This document shows, piece after piece, positions 1 to 7,079 of a DNA stretch of 18,477 nucleotides (positions are counted from its first letter, which is position 1; each line of letters starts with the position of its first letter). The notes under the pieces were generated by a model. It was not told the DNA's origin, searched no databases, and saw only the letters and a program-made list of their open reading frames with translations. Made by a program: the position numbers and the translations under genes. The stretch is taken from assembly GCA_902479095.1 (NCBI GenBank), contig CABSNL010000039.1, positions 1-18,477 on the forward strand, in the 5' to 3' direction. Origin of the DNA: an uncultured Collinsella sp. GTDB taxonomy: Bacteria > Actinomycetota > Coriobacteriia > Coriobacteriales > Coriobacteriaceae.

Positions 1-5
1 ACTTC

Positions 6-40
6 AAGGGCGCGACCAGAAGGTCAGCGCCCTTTCGTTT
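6..40. terminator. Intrinsic terminator hairpin
   Basis: AAGGGCGC (6-13) plus GACC (14-17) pair with GGTC (22-25) and GCGCCCTT (27-34) around an AGAA tetraloop. TCGTTT follows. The stem is long and GC-rich with one bulged A. It would end transcription entering from the left edge of the window. The gene it serves lies outside the window. Confidence 0.75.
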
Positions 41-118
41 CACGTCACCTTGCCTCAAATGCGACCCGCTCGCTGTCCGTCCTCTACCTGCGGCGCTGTC
101 TTGCTCCGGATGCGGTAG

Positions 119-192
119 TTAGGGACGTTCCTTTTCTGCCGGCAGTTTGGGACACTCCTTGTAGTCATTGGGGACGTTCTTAAATGACTACA
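119..192. repeat. Degenerate REP-like motifs
   Basis: Three related 13-mers recur at short spacing: TTAGGGACGTTCC (119-131), TTTGGGACACTCC (146-158) and TTGGGGACGTTCT (168-180). The last sits in the loop of a perfect 10-bp inverted repeat, TGTAGTCATT (160-169) and AATGACTACA (183-192). No convincing reading frame crosses the region. It looks like a REP-type extragenic repeat or the remnant of a REP-associated transposase site. The family is not identified here. Confidence 0.5.
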
Positions 193-195
193 TAG

Positions 196-265
196 AACAA
201 GAGTGGATGATCTCCCGGTTTGAGCCTGCATTCAAGCTCAAAGTGGGAGATCATCCACTCTCGTT
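196..265. repeat. Long near-perfect palindrome downstream of pdxT
   Basis: GAGTGGATGATCTCCC (201-216) pairs perfectly with GGGAGATCATCCACTC (245-260). Inside, TTTGAGC (219-225) pairs with GCTCAAA (236-242) around a 10-nt loop. Outside, 196-200 and 261-265 extend the stem with one mismatch. It sits 21 bp past the pdxT stop. T-rich sequence follows on the + side (TCGTTTCGTTT), with a poorer T-tract on the minus side. It could terminate pdxST weakly. The stem is unusually long for a terminator and may be a miniature mobile or REP-type element. Confidence 0.7.
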
Positions 266-285
266 TCGTTTGTTGATTTCGATGC

Positions 286-873
286 CTACATTTGGAGGAA
301 GAGTTCGTGGAGGCGGGTGTCTTCGTCGAGTTCGGGGTGGAAGGTTACGCCGAGCTGGTTGTCTTGGCGGGCGGCGACGATGCGGCCATCGACTTCGGCC
401 AGGGCCTTGGCATCGCCGTGCACCTCAACGATGCGGGGCGCGCGGATAAACGTCAGCGGCACTTCACCGTCGATGCCGGCTACCTGCCCCTTGGTTCGAA
501 AGCTGCCGAGCTGCCTGCCGTAGGCATTGCGCTCGACGAGCACATCCATGGTTGCCAGGCGCGGCGTCCCCTTATCGTCGTGGGCGGCAAGGTCGCGCGC
601 CAGCAGAATCAAGCCGGCGCAGGTGCCCAGGACGGGCATGCCTTCAGCGATACGGGCACGAAGCTCCTCGAGCATGCCGAGCTCGGCAAGCAGCTTCCCT
701 TGAACGGTGGACTCGCCGCCGGGAAGTACCAGACGGTCAAAGTCCTGCTTCAAATCAGCCGCCTGCCTCAGCTCAATACAGTGTGCGCCAAGCCCGGATA
801 GTCTTGCCTCGTGCTCGGCAAAAGCGCCTTGGACCGCCAGCACGGCGACCGTTTGGTCTGCATAATCGCTCAT
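286..873 (-). CDS. pdxT: Pyridoxal 5'-phosphate synthase glutaminase subunit PdxT
   Basis: Glutaminase half of the DXP-independent PLP synthase. It hydrolyses glutamine and channels ammonia to PdxS in a cytoplasmic complex. The protein has 195 residues, the usual family size. The class I glutamine amidotransferase triad is visible: nucleophile C85 in VLGTCAGLILLA, and H179 and E181 in TFHPELDED near the C-terminus. The conserved PGGEST segment is at 51-56. The ATG at 873 is preceded by AAAGGA at good spacing. The gene starts 20 bp after pdxS and is surely co-transcribed with it. Nothing looks broken. Confidence 0.97.
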   Translation of the reverse strand: MSDYADQTVAVLAVQGAFAEHEARLSGLGAHCIELRQAADLKQDFDRLVLPGGESTVQGKLLAELGMLEELRARIAEGMPVLGTCAGLILLARDLAAHDDKGTPRLATMDVLVERNAYGRQLGSFRTKGQVAGIDGEVPLTFIRAPRIVEVHGDAKALAEVDGRIVAARQDNQLGVTFHPELDEDTRLHELFLQM

Positions 874-893
874 GTGCGATCCTTTCTGCCAGA

Positions 894-1784
894 CTAGCGT
901 CCGCGCTCCTCCATGATGATTTCGATCTCGTCGGCGTTGATGCCCACCATGGCCTCGCCCAGGTCCTCCGAAAGCTCTGCGATGAGCTTGGCATCGGTGA
1001 AGTTTGCCACGGCCTTGACGATGGCGGCGGCGCGCTTGGCGGGGTCGCCGCTCTTAAAGATGCCCGAGCCGACAAAGACGCCCTCGGCGCCCAGTTGCAT
1101 CATCAGCGCGGCGTCGGCAGGGGTCGCTACGCCGCCGGCGGCAAAGTTCACAACGGGAAGCTTGCCCGTGGCATGGACCTCGCGCACCAGCTCGACCGGA
1201 ACCTGCAGTTGCTTGGCTGCCTCAAAGAGCTCATCATCGCGCAGGGCAACAACGTCACGGATCTGCTTTTGGATCTTGCGCATGTGGCGTACAGCCTGGA
1301 CGACGTCGCCCGTGCCCGGCTCGCCCTTGGTGCGGATCATCGTGGCGCCCTCGGCAACACGGCGCAGCGCCTCGCCCAGATCGCGGGCGCCGCAGACAAA
1401 CGGCACGTCAAACTGGGCCTTGTCGATGTGATAGACGTCATCGGCGGGGGAGAGAACCTCGGACTCGTCGATGTAATCGATCTCGATGGCCTGCAGGACC
1501 TGCGCCTCGACAATGTGACCGATGCGGCACTTGGCCATAACAGGGATGGAGACGGCCTCTTGGATGCCCTTGATCATCTTGGGGTCGCTCATGCGCGAGA
1601 CGCCGCCTGCGGCGCGGATGTCGGCCGGAATGCGCTCGAGTGCCATGACGGCGCAGGCGCCTGCCTCTTCGGCGATGCGTGCCTGCTCGGGCGTGGTGAC
1701 GTCCATGATGACGCCGCCCTTGAGCATCTGCGCGAGCTCGCGATTGAGTTTGACGCGATCGGCCTTGCTGGTCTGTTCTGCCAT
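894..1784 (-). CDS. pdxS: Pyridoxal 5'-phosphate synthase lyase subunit PdxS
   Basis: Synthase half of the PdxST complex. It builds PLP from ribose 5-phosphate, glyceraldehyde 3-phosphate and ammonia delivered by PdxT. It is a 296-residue TIM barrel that matches the family closely along its whole length. The ribose-phosphate lysine is K85 in PVMAKCRIGH and the conserved aspartate is D28 in GGVIMDVT. A phosphate-binding GEPGTG loop is present. The reading frame is open 14 codons further upstream, but the ATG at 1784 is chosen because AAGGGAG lies just before it and MAEQTSK is a normal PdxS N-terminus. First gene of the pdxST operon, divergent from pdxR. Confidence 0.97.
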   Translation of the reverse strand: MAEQTSKADRVKLNRELAQMLKGGVIMDVTTPEQARIAEEAGACAVMALERIPADIRAAGGVSRMSDPKMIKGIQEAVSIPVMAKCRIGHIVEAQVLQAIEIDYIDESEVLSPADDVYHIDKAQFDVPFVCGARDLGEALRRVAEGATMIRTKGEPGTGDVVQAVRHMRKIQKQIRDVVALRDDELFEAAKQLQVPVELVREVHATGKLPVVNFAAGGVATPADAALMMQLGAEGVFVGSGIFKSGDPAKRAAAIVKAVANFTDAKLIAELSEDLGEAMVGINADEIEIIMEERGR

Positions 1785-1871
1785 GGTTGCTCCCTTGGTT
1801 GGCATGTGCATTGCTTGACGGAACATCCTATCGGGGAGCTGGGTATGGCGAAATACTCAGTTTTCGAGATA

Positions 1872-1918
1872 ATTACAAGGTCAGACTAATACCAGATTGA
1901 ATGACTTAATAAGGTCAG
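1872..1918. promoter_or_regulatory. pdxS promoter and putative PdxR operator half-sites
   Basis: The 145-bp divergent gap carries related direct half-sites. Read on the minus strand they are CTGACCTTATT (1908-1918), CTGGTATTA (1887-1895) and CTGACCTTGT (1875-1884). MocR-type PdxR proteins typically bind direct repeats between pdxR and pdxST, so these are candidate operators. A minus-strand -10 TGTAAT (1872-1877) with a weak -35 TTCAAT (1896-1901) at 18-bp spacing could drive pdxS and would overlap two half-sites. On the plus strand GATAAT (1868-1873) is a possible pdxR -10. The site at 1908-1918 overlaps the pdxR ribosome-binding site, so part of its conservation could be for translation. Confidence 0.5.
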
Positions 1919-1929
1919 GTGATAGGCTC

Positions 1930-3366
1930 ATGCTTGACTACAATTTGGAAAAACGCGGCGAAGCATCGCTCTATGAGTATGTTTACCAGCAAATTCGAGA
2001 TGATATCGTAGCTGGACGCATTGTGGCGGGGGAGCATTTGCCGTCTAAGCGCGCCTTTGCCAGTCATCTGGGAATCAGTGTTATTACCATCGAGAATGCA
2101 TATAGCCAGTTACTCGCTGAGGGCTATATTTGCTCAATACCACGTCGTGGCTACTACGCTTGCGAGCTTCCGGATGCACCGGTTTTGGCTTCGGCTGCGG
2201 AGGGCATCGACCGAGATGCCGTCTCTGTGGGCCCCAGCGTGCATGATGTCAACGGACAGGTCGAGCGATTCGATGCGCTTTCTCCTTCTGCTTTGGAGGC
2301 GGCGCGGCTTTGGCAAAGCGCGCTACGGGCGACGCTGGCATCCGAAGACGAGCGCGAAATCTTTTCGCCCGCACCGGCGCAGGGCACTGCTCGGCTGCGA
2401 CGCGCAATTGCTCACCATCTGCACGGGACAAGGGGTATGAATGTCGACCCCAACAACATCGTTATCGGTGCGGGCGCCCAGCTGCTCGATACCATGTTGG
2501 TTCAGTTGCTTGGCGCGGACAAGGTGTATGCGGTTGAGGATCCGGGCTATTTGCGTCTGACGCGTATCTATCAGGCTATGGGCTGCAAAGTTCGACATAT
2601 CCCGTTGGATGATGAGGGCGTGGACTTGAGCACTCTGCAGAAAAGCGGGACCGATGTCCTTCACCTGATGCCGTCCCATCAGTATCCGACCGGTCTTGTG
2701 ACGAGCATTGCGCGTCGCTATGCGCTTCTGAGCTGGGCCGCTGAGCGACCAGGTCGGTATCTCATCGAAGATGACTTTGATTGTGAGTTTCGCCTTGCCG
2801 GGAAGCCGATTCCCGCGCTCGCGTCGATTGATGCCGCCCAGTCGGTTATCTACACCAACACGTTTTCGAAGAGCCTTTCATCGGCGTTGCGTCTAGCGTA
2901 CATGGTGCTGCCCGATGAGCTGATGGAGCGGTTTAGGTGCAACCTTGGTTTCTATGCCTCGTCGGTGAGTTCTGTCGACCAGGTCGCTTTGGCTCGTTTG
3001 CTGGAATCGGGTGATTACGAGCGGCATGTGAACCGCGTGCGCGTTCGTGCTCGTGAGGCGCGTGATGGCCTGATGGCGCTTGTGCGGAAAGCGTTTCCGG
3101 CAGGGGAGGTCTCGATCGAGCAGGCAGATGCGGGCCTTTACTGTACCGTGGTTGCGGAGCGTGGAACGGGCGGAAGCTCTTTTGCGCAGGCTCTCGCGCG
3201 CTCGAGCATCCCTTTTGTCGATATCAGTGACTGTTATTGGTGTGCCGATGGCGCATCTGTCCCTGAAAACTCAACTCAAATTCTTGTCCAGTATGACGAT
3301 CTGAGTCCAAAAGTGCTAACTACCTTGGAATTGCAGCTAATGGGGGGCACTCTGCAACCTAAGTGA
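1930..3366 (+). CDS. pdxR: MocR-family PLP-dependent regulator, PdxR-like
   Basis: GntR-type winged helix (about residues 10-80) fused to a fold-type I aminotransferase-like domain, 478 residues. This is the MocR architecture. The PLP lysine is K314 in the motif TFSKSLSSALRLAYM. The aminotransferase landmarks EDPGY, PSHQYPTG and EDDFDCEFR are present. Divergence from pdxST makes it the likely PLP-responsive regulator of that operon; in characterised PdxR proteins PLP or its absence switches pdxST. An in-frame TTG lies at 1897, but ATG 1930 is chosen because AGGTGA sits 7 nt before it. The stop codon TGA (3364-3366) lies inside a 119-bp repeat element, so the last residue is encoded by the element. 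Confidence 0.9.
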   Translation: MLDYNLEKRGEASLYEYVYQQIRDDIVAGRIVAGEHLPSKRAFASHLGISVITIENAYSQLLAEGYICSIPRRGYYACELPDAPVLASAAEGIDRDAVSVGPSVHDVNGQVERFDALSPSALEAARLWQSALRATLASEDEREIFSPAPAQGTARLRRAIAHHLHGTRGMNVDPNNIVIGAGAQLLDTMLVQLLGADKVYAVEDPGYLRLTRIYQAMGCKVRHIPLDDEGVDLSTLQKSGTDVLHLMPSHQYPTGLVTSIARRYALLSWAAERPGRYLIEDDFDCEFRLAGKPIPALASIDAAQSVIYTNTFSKSLSSALRLAYMVLPDELMERFRCNLGFYASSVSSVDQVALARLLESGDYERHVNRVRVRAREARDGLMALVRKAFPAGEVSIEQADAGLYCTVVAERGTGGSSFAQALARSSIPFVDISDCYWCADGASVPENSTQILVQYDDLSPKVLTTLELQLMGGTLQPK

Positions 3367-3479
3367 GTAGACTTTTAGCACTTTGGCGACCAGGAAGTTT
3401 TGTAACAAGCTATCTACCTGCGGTTTTGAAAAGCAGGATGACCGGCCTGCTCGGGATGTTCAAAAAAGTCTACTCACTT
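3361..3479. repeat. 119-bp inverted-repeat element, copy A
   Basis: Begins AAGTGAGTAGACTTTT (3361-3376) and ends with its exact reverse complement (3464-3479). An inner 8-nt helix pairs CGACCAGG (3387-3394) with CCTGCTCG (3446-3453), with one C-C mismatch. The conserved core ATCTACCTGCGGTTTT starts at 3412. Same length and same internal offsets as the copies at 4781 and 14799. No protein is encoded. It overlaps the pdxR stop codon. No U-tract follows the stem, so it is not a standard terminator. Candidate structured RNA or non-autonomous mobile element. Confidence 0.9.
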
Positions 3480-3513
3480 GCCGCGCAAAGCTCCTGCATG
3501 AGAAAAAAATGGG

Positions 3514-3579
3514 GTTTTCAACAGGGCTTCGTCCAGCTCTTGGCAAGCTTTTGGCCAGTTGGGGAGGGCTGTTGAAAAC
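3514..3579. repeat. Nested inverted repeat upstream of the DUF559-like gene
   Basis: GTTTTCAACAG (3514-3524) and CTGTTGAAAAC (3569-3579) are perfect 11-bp inverted repeats. Inside them CCAGCT (3533-3538) can pair with AGTTGG (3557-3562) with one G-U pair. A further hairpin GCGCCA/TGGTGC with a TTTT loop lies at about 3596-3611. The 183-bp gap between copy A and the next gene therefore holds structure but no convincing gene or clear promoter. Confidence 0.55.
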
Positions 3580-3662
3580 TTTGCAGTCCGTTCGGCGCCA
3601 TTTTTGGTGCGTTCGCGCCAATGCGTGACTGACTGGGTTGAAATTCGTGTTTTCCTGTGCCT

Positions 3663-4790
3663 ATGAAGGATCTACTTTGTGACATATCGGCTTTTAGGTA
3701 CTGGCGTTTGCCTCCTCAAGTCCGCGCTTTGTGTCCGCCGCTTCCACGACCGGAAGAAGACCGGCAGCGATATGATCTCGCCCGCAACCCGACGGCTGCG
3801 GTTGCGCTCGGTTTTCCGTTGTATACATTGGTTCGGACGAGAAACAAACGGACTTGTCCTGCCGGCATTAGGCAGCGGCTGTTTCTTGGTGAGCTCCCCA
3901 GGGAATCCGTGCTGGAAACGGAGCATGGGTTTTTGGTTACATCTCCTCTACTGACGACATTCATCATGTCGCGGCATCTGACGGATCTTCAGCTTCTTTT
4001 GGTATTGGCGGAGATGTGTGGCTTGTTTGCGGTGTGTGCCCTGCCGGCGGCACTTGAGGCGGAGCTTTCGCGTGCAATTGATTCGGGCGCGATTTCGACA
4101 ACGTTCGGTTGGGTGCGCTGCCCGTCCGAGGACGGCACCGCCTCAAATTTATGGCATCGAGACGCTTTGGTTTTGGGTGGGGACCTTGACCGCTTTTGTT
4201 CAGATGTTTGCGGGATGCGTTATGGCAATAGATTTATGGCGGTATCGCAACTCGTTCCATTGGGTGCCGCGTCGCCTTTTGAGGTCGAGGCGTATTTGTT
4301 GCTTGGACTGCCGCGAGCCCTGGGAGGCGAAGGGTTTTGCGGCATAGAGCTCAATGTCGAAGTGATACTAAGCACAAGTGCTCGAGCGATTGTGGGAAAG
4401 TCCCGTGTGTATATCGATCTGCTTCTGTCTTCGCCGGACGGGAGGCGACAGGTGGCCATTGAATGTCAGGGAAAGGCCTCGCACGGGCGCGCGGGGGATG
4501 GCTTGCGCGACGCAGACCGCATGACGGCCCTTCAGGCCATGGGCTACGATGTACTTCTCCTGACACACAGACAGATATCCGATGAGGATAGATTCCGCGC
4601 GATCGTTAAGGCCGTATACAGGATGCTCGATGCTGAATATCGTGATAAAAGCTCAGATGAGCAAAGGGCTGAGACATTACTCCGGTCTGAACTATTCGTT
4701 GACTGGACAAAATTGGGAGTAATCGACGGGAAGATGCCCGTTAGACACAAAACAGCTCAATCGTGGACGGCTGCGGTTCTAAGTGAGTAG
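3663..4790 (+). CDS. Uncharacterised protein with DUF559/PD-(D/E)XK-like C-terminus
   Basis: 375 residues, function unknown. The C-terminal third looks like the Vsr/DUF559 branch of the PD-(D/E)XK nuclease fold. It has an acidic helix in SPFEVEAYLLLGLPR, then VYIDLLLSSPDGRR with an aspartate, then VAIECQGKASH, where the usual ExK lysine is glutamine. GLRDADRMTALQAMGYDVLLLTHRQI follows the DUF559 pattern. The N-terminal two thirds (LLCDISAFRYWRLPPQV onward) may be a Coriobacteriia-specific recognition domain, perhaps AbiEi-like; I cannot confirm that. Start is uncertain: GTG 3657 or ATG 3663, neither with a good ribosome-binding site. The TAG stop lies inside element copy B, and copy A lies just upstream. 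It could be a domesticated nuclease, a phage-defence protein or a mobile-element protein. Confidence 0.75.
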   Translation: MKDLLCDISAFRYWRLPPQVRALCPPLPRPEEDRQRYDLARNPTAAVALGFPLYTLVRTRNKRTCPAGIRQRLFLGELPRESVLETEHGFLVTSPLLTTFIMSRHLTDLQLLLVLAEMCGLFAVCALPAALEAELSRAIDSGAISTTFGWVRCPSEDGTASNLWHRDALVLGGDLDRFCSDVCGMRYGNRFMAVSQLVPLGAASPFEVEAYLLLGLPRALGGEGFCGIELNVEVILSTSARAIVGKSRVYIDLLLSSPDGRRQVAIECQGKASHGRAGDGLRDADRMTALQAMGYDVLLLTHRQISDEDRFRAIVKAVYRMLDAEYRDKSSDEQRAETLLRSELFVDWTKLGVIDGKMPVRHKTAQSWTAAVLSE

Positions 4791-4899
4791 ACTTTTGGCA
4801 CTTTGGCGACCAGGCCGTTTTGCAACAAGTCATTTACCTGCGGCTTTATAAAGTGATATGGATGGTCTGCTCGGCAAGTTCCAAAAAGTCTACTCACTT
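4781..4899. repeat. 119-bp inverted-repeat element, copy B
   Basis: AAGTGAGTAGACTTTT at 4781-4796 pairs with 4884-4899. One more base pair on each side (CT at 4779-4780, AG at 4900-4901) lengthens the stem by two pairs. The inner helix is CGACCAGG (4807-4814) with TCTGCTCG (4866-4873). The core ATTTACCTGCGGCTTT starts at 4832. All offsets equal those of copy A. It overlaps the last codons and stop of the DUF559-like gene and lies before the rubrerythrin terminator, between converging genes. Confidence 0.9.
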
Positions 4900-4965
4900 A
4901 GTTTTTGACGAGAAGCCGATGCCGAAGGCGGTCCTATTTCAGGGCGTTAACAAGTTCGTGAGGCA

Positions 4966-4998
4966 CGAAAAAGGCCCGAACCAATACGGTCCGGGCCT
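4966..4998 (-). terminator. Rubrerythrin terminator
   Basis: On the minus strand AGGCCCGGACC pairs with GGTTCGGGCCT around a GTATT loop, followed by TTTTTCG. The hairpin starts 35 bp past the rubrerythrin stop. This is a textbook intrinsic terminator. Confidence 0.92.
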
Positions 4999-5032
4999 CA
5001 TCGAGCTAGAGGTTATGTCTCAAGCGGTTGGC

Positions 5033-5593
5033 TTAGCCAAAGTAGCGCTTAAGCAGGCCGGCAAAAGCCTTGCCGTGGCGGGCCTCGTCGCGAGCCATCT
5101 CGTGCACGGTGTCGTGGATGGCATCGAGGCCGGCGGCCTTGGCACGCTTGGCAAGATCGGTCTTGCCGGCGGTGGCGCCGTTCTCGGCCTCAACGCGCAT
5201 CTCGAGGTTCTTCTTGGTGGAGTCGGTCACGACCTCGCCCAGGAGCTCGGCGAACTTGGCGGCATGCTCGGCCTCCTCGTGGGCAGCCTTCTCCCAGTAC
5301 AGGCCGATCTCGGGATAACCCTCGCGATGAGCGACGCGAGCCATGGCCAGGTACATACCGACCTCGGAGCACTCGCCCTCAAAGTTGGCGCGCAGGTCGG
5401 CAACGATGTCCTCGGAGACGCCCTCCATCTTGGCGACGCCCACGACGTGCTCGGCAGCCCACTCGAGCTGACCCTCCTCCTGCTTCAGGAAACGAGAACC
5501 GGGAACGCCGCACTGGGGGCACTTAAAATCCTCGGGCAGCTGGTCGCCGTCGAACTCTTCCACATAACCGCAAACGGGGCAAACAAACTTCAT
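5033..5593 (-). CDS. Rubrerythrin with N-terminal rubredoxin domain (reverse rubrerythrin)
   Basis: Non-haem di-iron peroxidase that reduces hydrogen peroxide and protects anaerobes from oxygen. 186 residues in the reversed domain order. A rubredoxin-type Fe(Cys)4 site comes first (C5, C8 in CPVCGY; C25, C28 in CPQCGV). A ferritin-like four-helix domain follows, with the di-iron ligands visible in FEGECSEVGMY (72-81), HEEAEH (105-110), VEAEN (134-138) and MARDEARH (166-173). The frame is open 35 codons further upstream, but ATG 5593 is chosen because AAAGGA precedes it and MKFVCPVCGY is the expected N-terminus. It is a single-gene unit with its own promoter and terminator. The electron donor is not encoded nearby. 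Confidence 0.95.
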   Translation of the reverse strand: MKFVCPVCGYVEEFDGDQLPEDFKCPQCGVPGSRFLKQEEGQLEWAAEHVVGVAKMEGVSEDIVADLRANFEGECSEVGMYLAMARVAHREGYPEIGLYWEKAAHEEAEHAAKFAELLGEVVTDSTKKNLEMRVEAENGATAGKTDLAKRAKAAGLDAIHDTVHEMARDEARHGKAFAGLLKRYFG

Positions 5594-5677
5594 GATTCGA
5601 TCCTTTCGATCGATGGCGATGGTGCGCTCGTCCGGTCCCGTAAGGGCCCTCTCCGGACGTGCGTCTTGACGAGTTCT

Positions 5678-5705
5678 ATTATCCATAAATGCAACCAAAT
5701 GTGAA
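5678..5705 (-). promoter_or_regulatory. Promoter of the rubrerythrin gene
   Basis: On the minus strand TTCACA (5705-5700) and GATAAT (5683-5678) each match the sigma-70 boxes at five of six positions, with a 16-bp spacer. Start of transcription near 5671 would leave a leader of about 78 nt. No clear PerR or Fur box was recognised in the AT-rich flank. The rest of the 256-bp gap up to 5849 belongs to the divergent alcohol dehydrogenase side; there I see a TACAAT at 5798-5803 without a good -35, and a small palindrome GTTGA/TCAAC (5818-5831). Confidence 0.65.
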
Positions 5706-5849
5706 GCCTATTAGGAATGATTTTTAATAAAACAATTTCGAGATATGAAGATGTTGATTGATTAACGATTGGGAGGCCGTCTGCGATCTTTGCTGAGTAC
5801 AATCGGGCGAGCAAATGTTGACCTATCAACAAATGAAGGAGTTTCCTTT

Positions 5850-7070
5850 ATGCATCTAGCCCGTCGTGCCTGGTGCCGAACATATCAGACGGTTTTTCGC
5901 ATTGCATTGCCGATCCTGCCCTATACCGAGCCGCGCATTTTAGAGCATGCCGAGGATGTGCCCGCGGTGCTTCAAAAGCGCTCGATCCAGAAGGTCCTTA
6001 TCGTGACGGATCCCGGCATTGCCCGTCTGGGGCTCACGGCACCGCTCGAGACGGCGCTCGCATGCAGGGGGATTGGCGTTACGGTCTATGCCGAAACGCG
6101 TGCAAACCCCACGGTTTCAAACGTGGAAGAAGCGGCGTCCCTGTATCGAGAGAGCGCCTGCCAGGCCATTATCGGCTTTGGCGGTGGCTCGGCCATGGAC
6201 TGTGCCAAGGGCGTGGGCGCACGCATTGCGCAGCCAAACAAGCCCATCAACAAGATGCGCGGCCTGCTGCGGATTCATCGTCGCCTGCCGCTGCTCATCG
6301 CCGTTCCCACTACCGCCGGTACGGGAAGCGAAGTCACGCTTGCGGCGGTAATTACCGATGACGGGACGCACTACAAATACCCCATTAACGACTTTGTGCT
6401 CATCCCGCGTTTTGCAGTCCACGACCCCGAGTTTACGTGCGGCTTGCCCGCTTCCATTACGGGGCAGACGGGCATGGACGCCCTGACGCATGCCGTTGAG
6501 GCCTTTATCGGGCGAAGCACCACGCCCTATACGCGCAAGATGGCGCGACAGGCGGTGCAGCTTATCCACGACAATTTGCTCGAGGCCTATGAGTATGGTG
6601 ACGACATGCGCGCTCGTCGCAATATGCTTTCGGCGGCGTATAAGGCGGGCGTTGCGTTTACCCGCTCCTATGTCGGATATGTGCATGCCATCGCGCACAG
6701 TCTGGGCGGCCGATACGGAATTCCGCACGGTTTGGCCAACGCGATCATCCTGCCGCACATGCTTCGCGCTTATGGTGACGCCGCCGCCCCCAAGCTTGCC
6801 GATCTTGCTCGCATGGCGGGCATTGCGCCGGCTACCGCGCAGGATAGTCTTGCGGCCGAGGCCTTTATCGATTGGATCGATTGCATGAACGAGATCCTGG
6901 GAATCCCCAAATATGTCTCGGGCATTCGCCGCTCCGACATTCCCGAGATGGCGGCGCATGCCGATGCCGAGGCCAATCCGCTGTACCCCGTTCCGCTTTT
7001 GATGGACCGCTTGGAGCTCGAGCGTATGTACGAGGTCGTCGCGGGTGGTATGTTTGAGGACGAGAACTAG
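5850..7070 (+). CDS. Iron-containing (group III) alcohol dehydrogenase
   Basis: NAD(P)-dependent oxidoreductase of the Fe-ADH family, interconverting alcohols and aldehydes. 406 residues, the usual length. The nucleotide-binding GFGGGSAMDCAKG is at 109-121 and TTAGTGSEVT at 154-163. The four metal ligands are visible: D210 and H214 in GMDALTHAVEAF, and H279 and H293 in VHAIAHSLGGRYGIPHG. ATG 5850 is chosen over upstream in-frame codons because AAGGAG (5836-5841) lies 8 nt before it. The next gene is an aldehyde dehydrogenase 9 bp downstream, so the pair probably converts one alcohol through its aldehyde to the acid, or the reverse. The substrate cannot be read from sequence. Confidence 0.94.
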   Translation: MHLARRAWCRTYQTVFRIALPILPYTEPRILEHAEDVPAVLQKRSIQKVLIVTDPGIARLGLTAPLETALACRGIGVTVYAETRANPTVSNVEEAASLYRESACQAIIGFGGGSAMDCAKGVGARIAQPNKPINKMRGLLRIHRRLPLLIAVPTTAGTGSEVTLAAVITDDGTHYKYPINDFVLIPRFAVHDPEFTCGLPASITGQTGMDALTHAVEAFIGRSTTPYTRKMARQAVQLIHDNLLEAYEYGDDMRARRNMLSAAYKAGVAFTRSYVGYVHAIAHSLGGRYGIPHGLANAIILPHMLRAYGDAAAPKLADLARMAGIAPATAQDSLAAEAFIDWIDCMNEILGIPKYVSGIRRSDIPEMAAHADAEANPLYPVPLLMDRLELERMYEVVAGGMFEDEN

Positions 7071-7079
7071 GAGGGTGCC

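Noticed and set aside
83..93. TCTACCTGCGG, matching the core of the 119-bp element
   Set aside because: No terminal inverted repeat or inner helix at the expected offsets (start would be 31, end 149). Treated as chance or an unrecognisable relic.
552..1889. 445-codon plus-strand frame opposite pdxT and pdxS
   Set aside because: Antisense shadow of two well-recognised genes with proper starts and motifs.
4820..5704. Long open frame on the plus strand opposite rubrerythrin
   Set aside because: Antisense shadow of a GC-rich conserved gene; no ribosome-binding site and no protein pattern.
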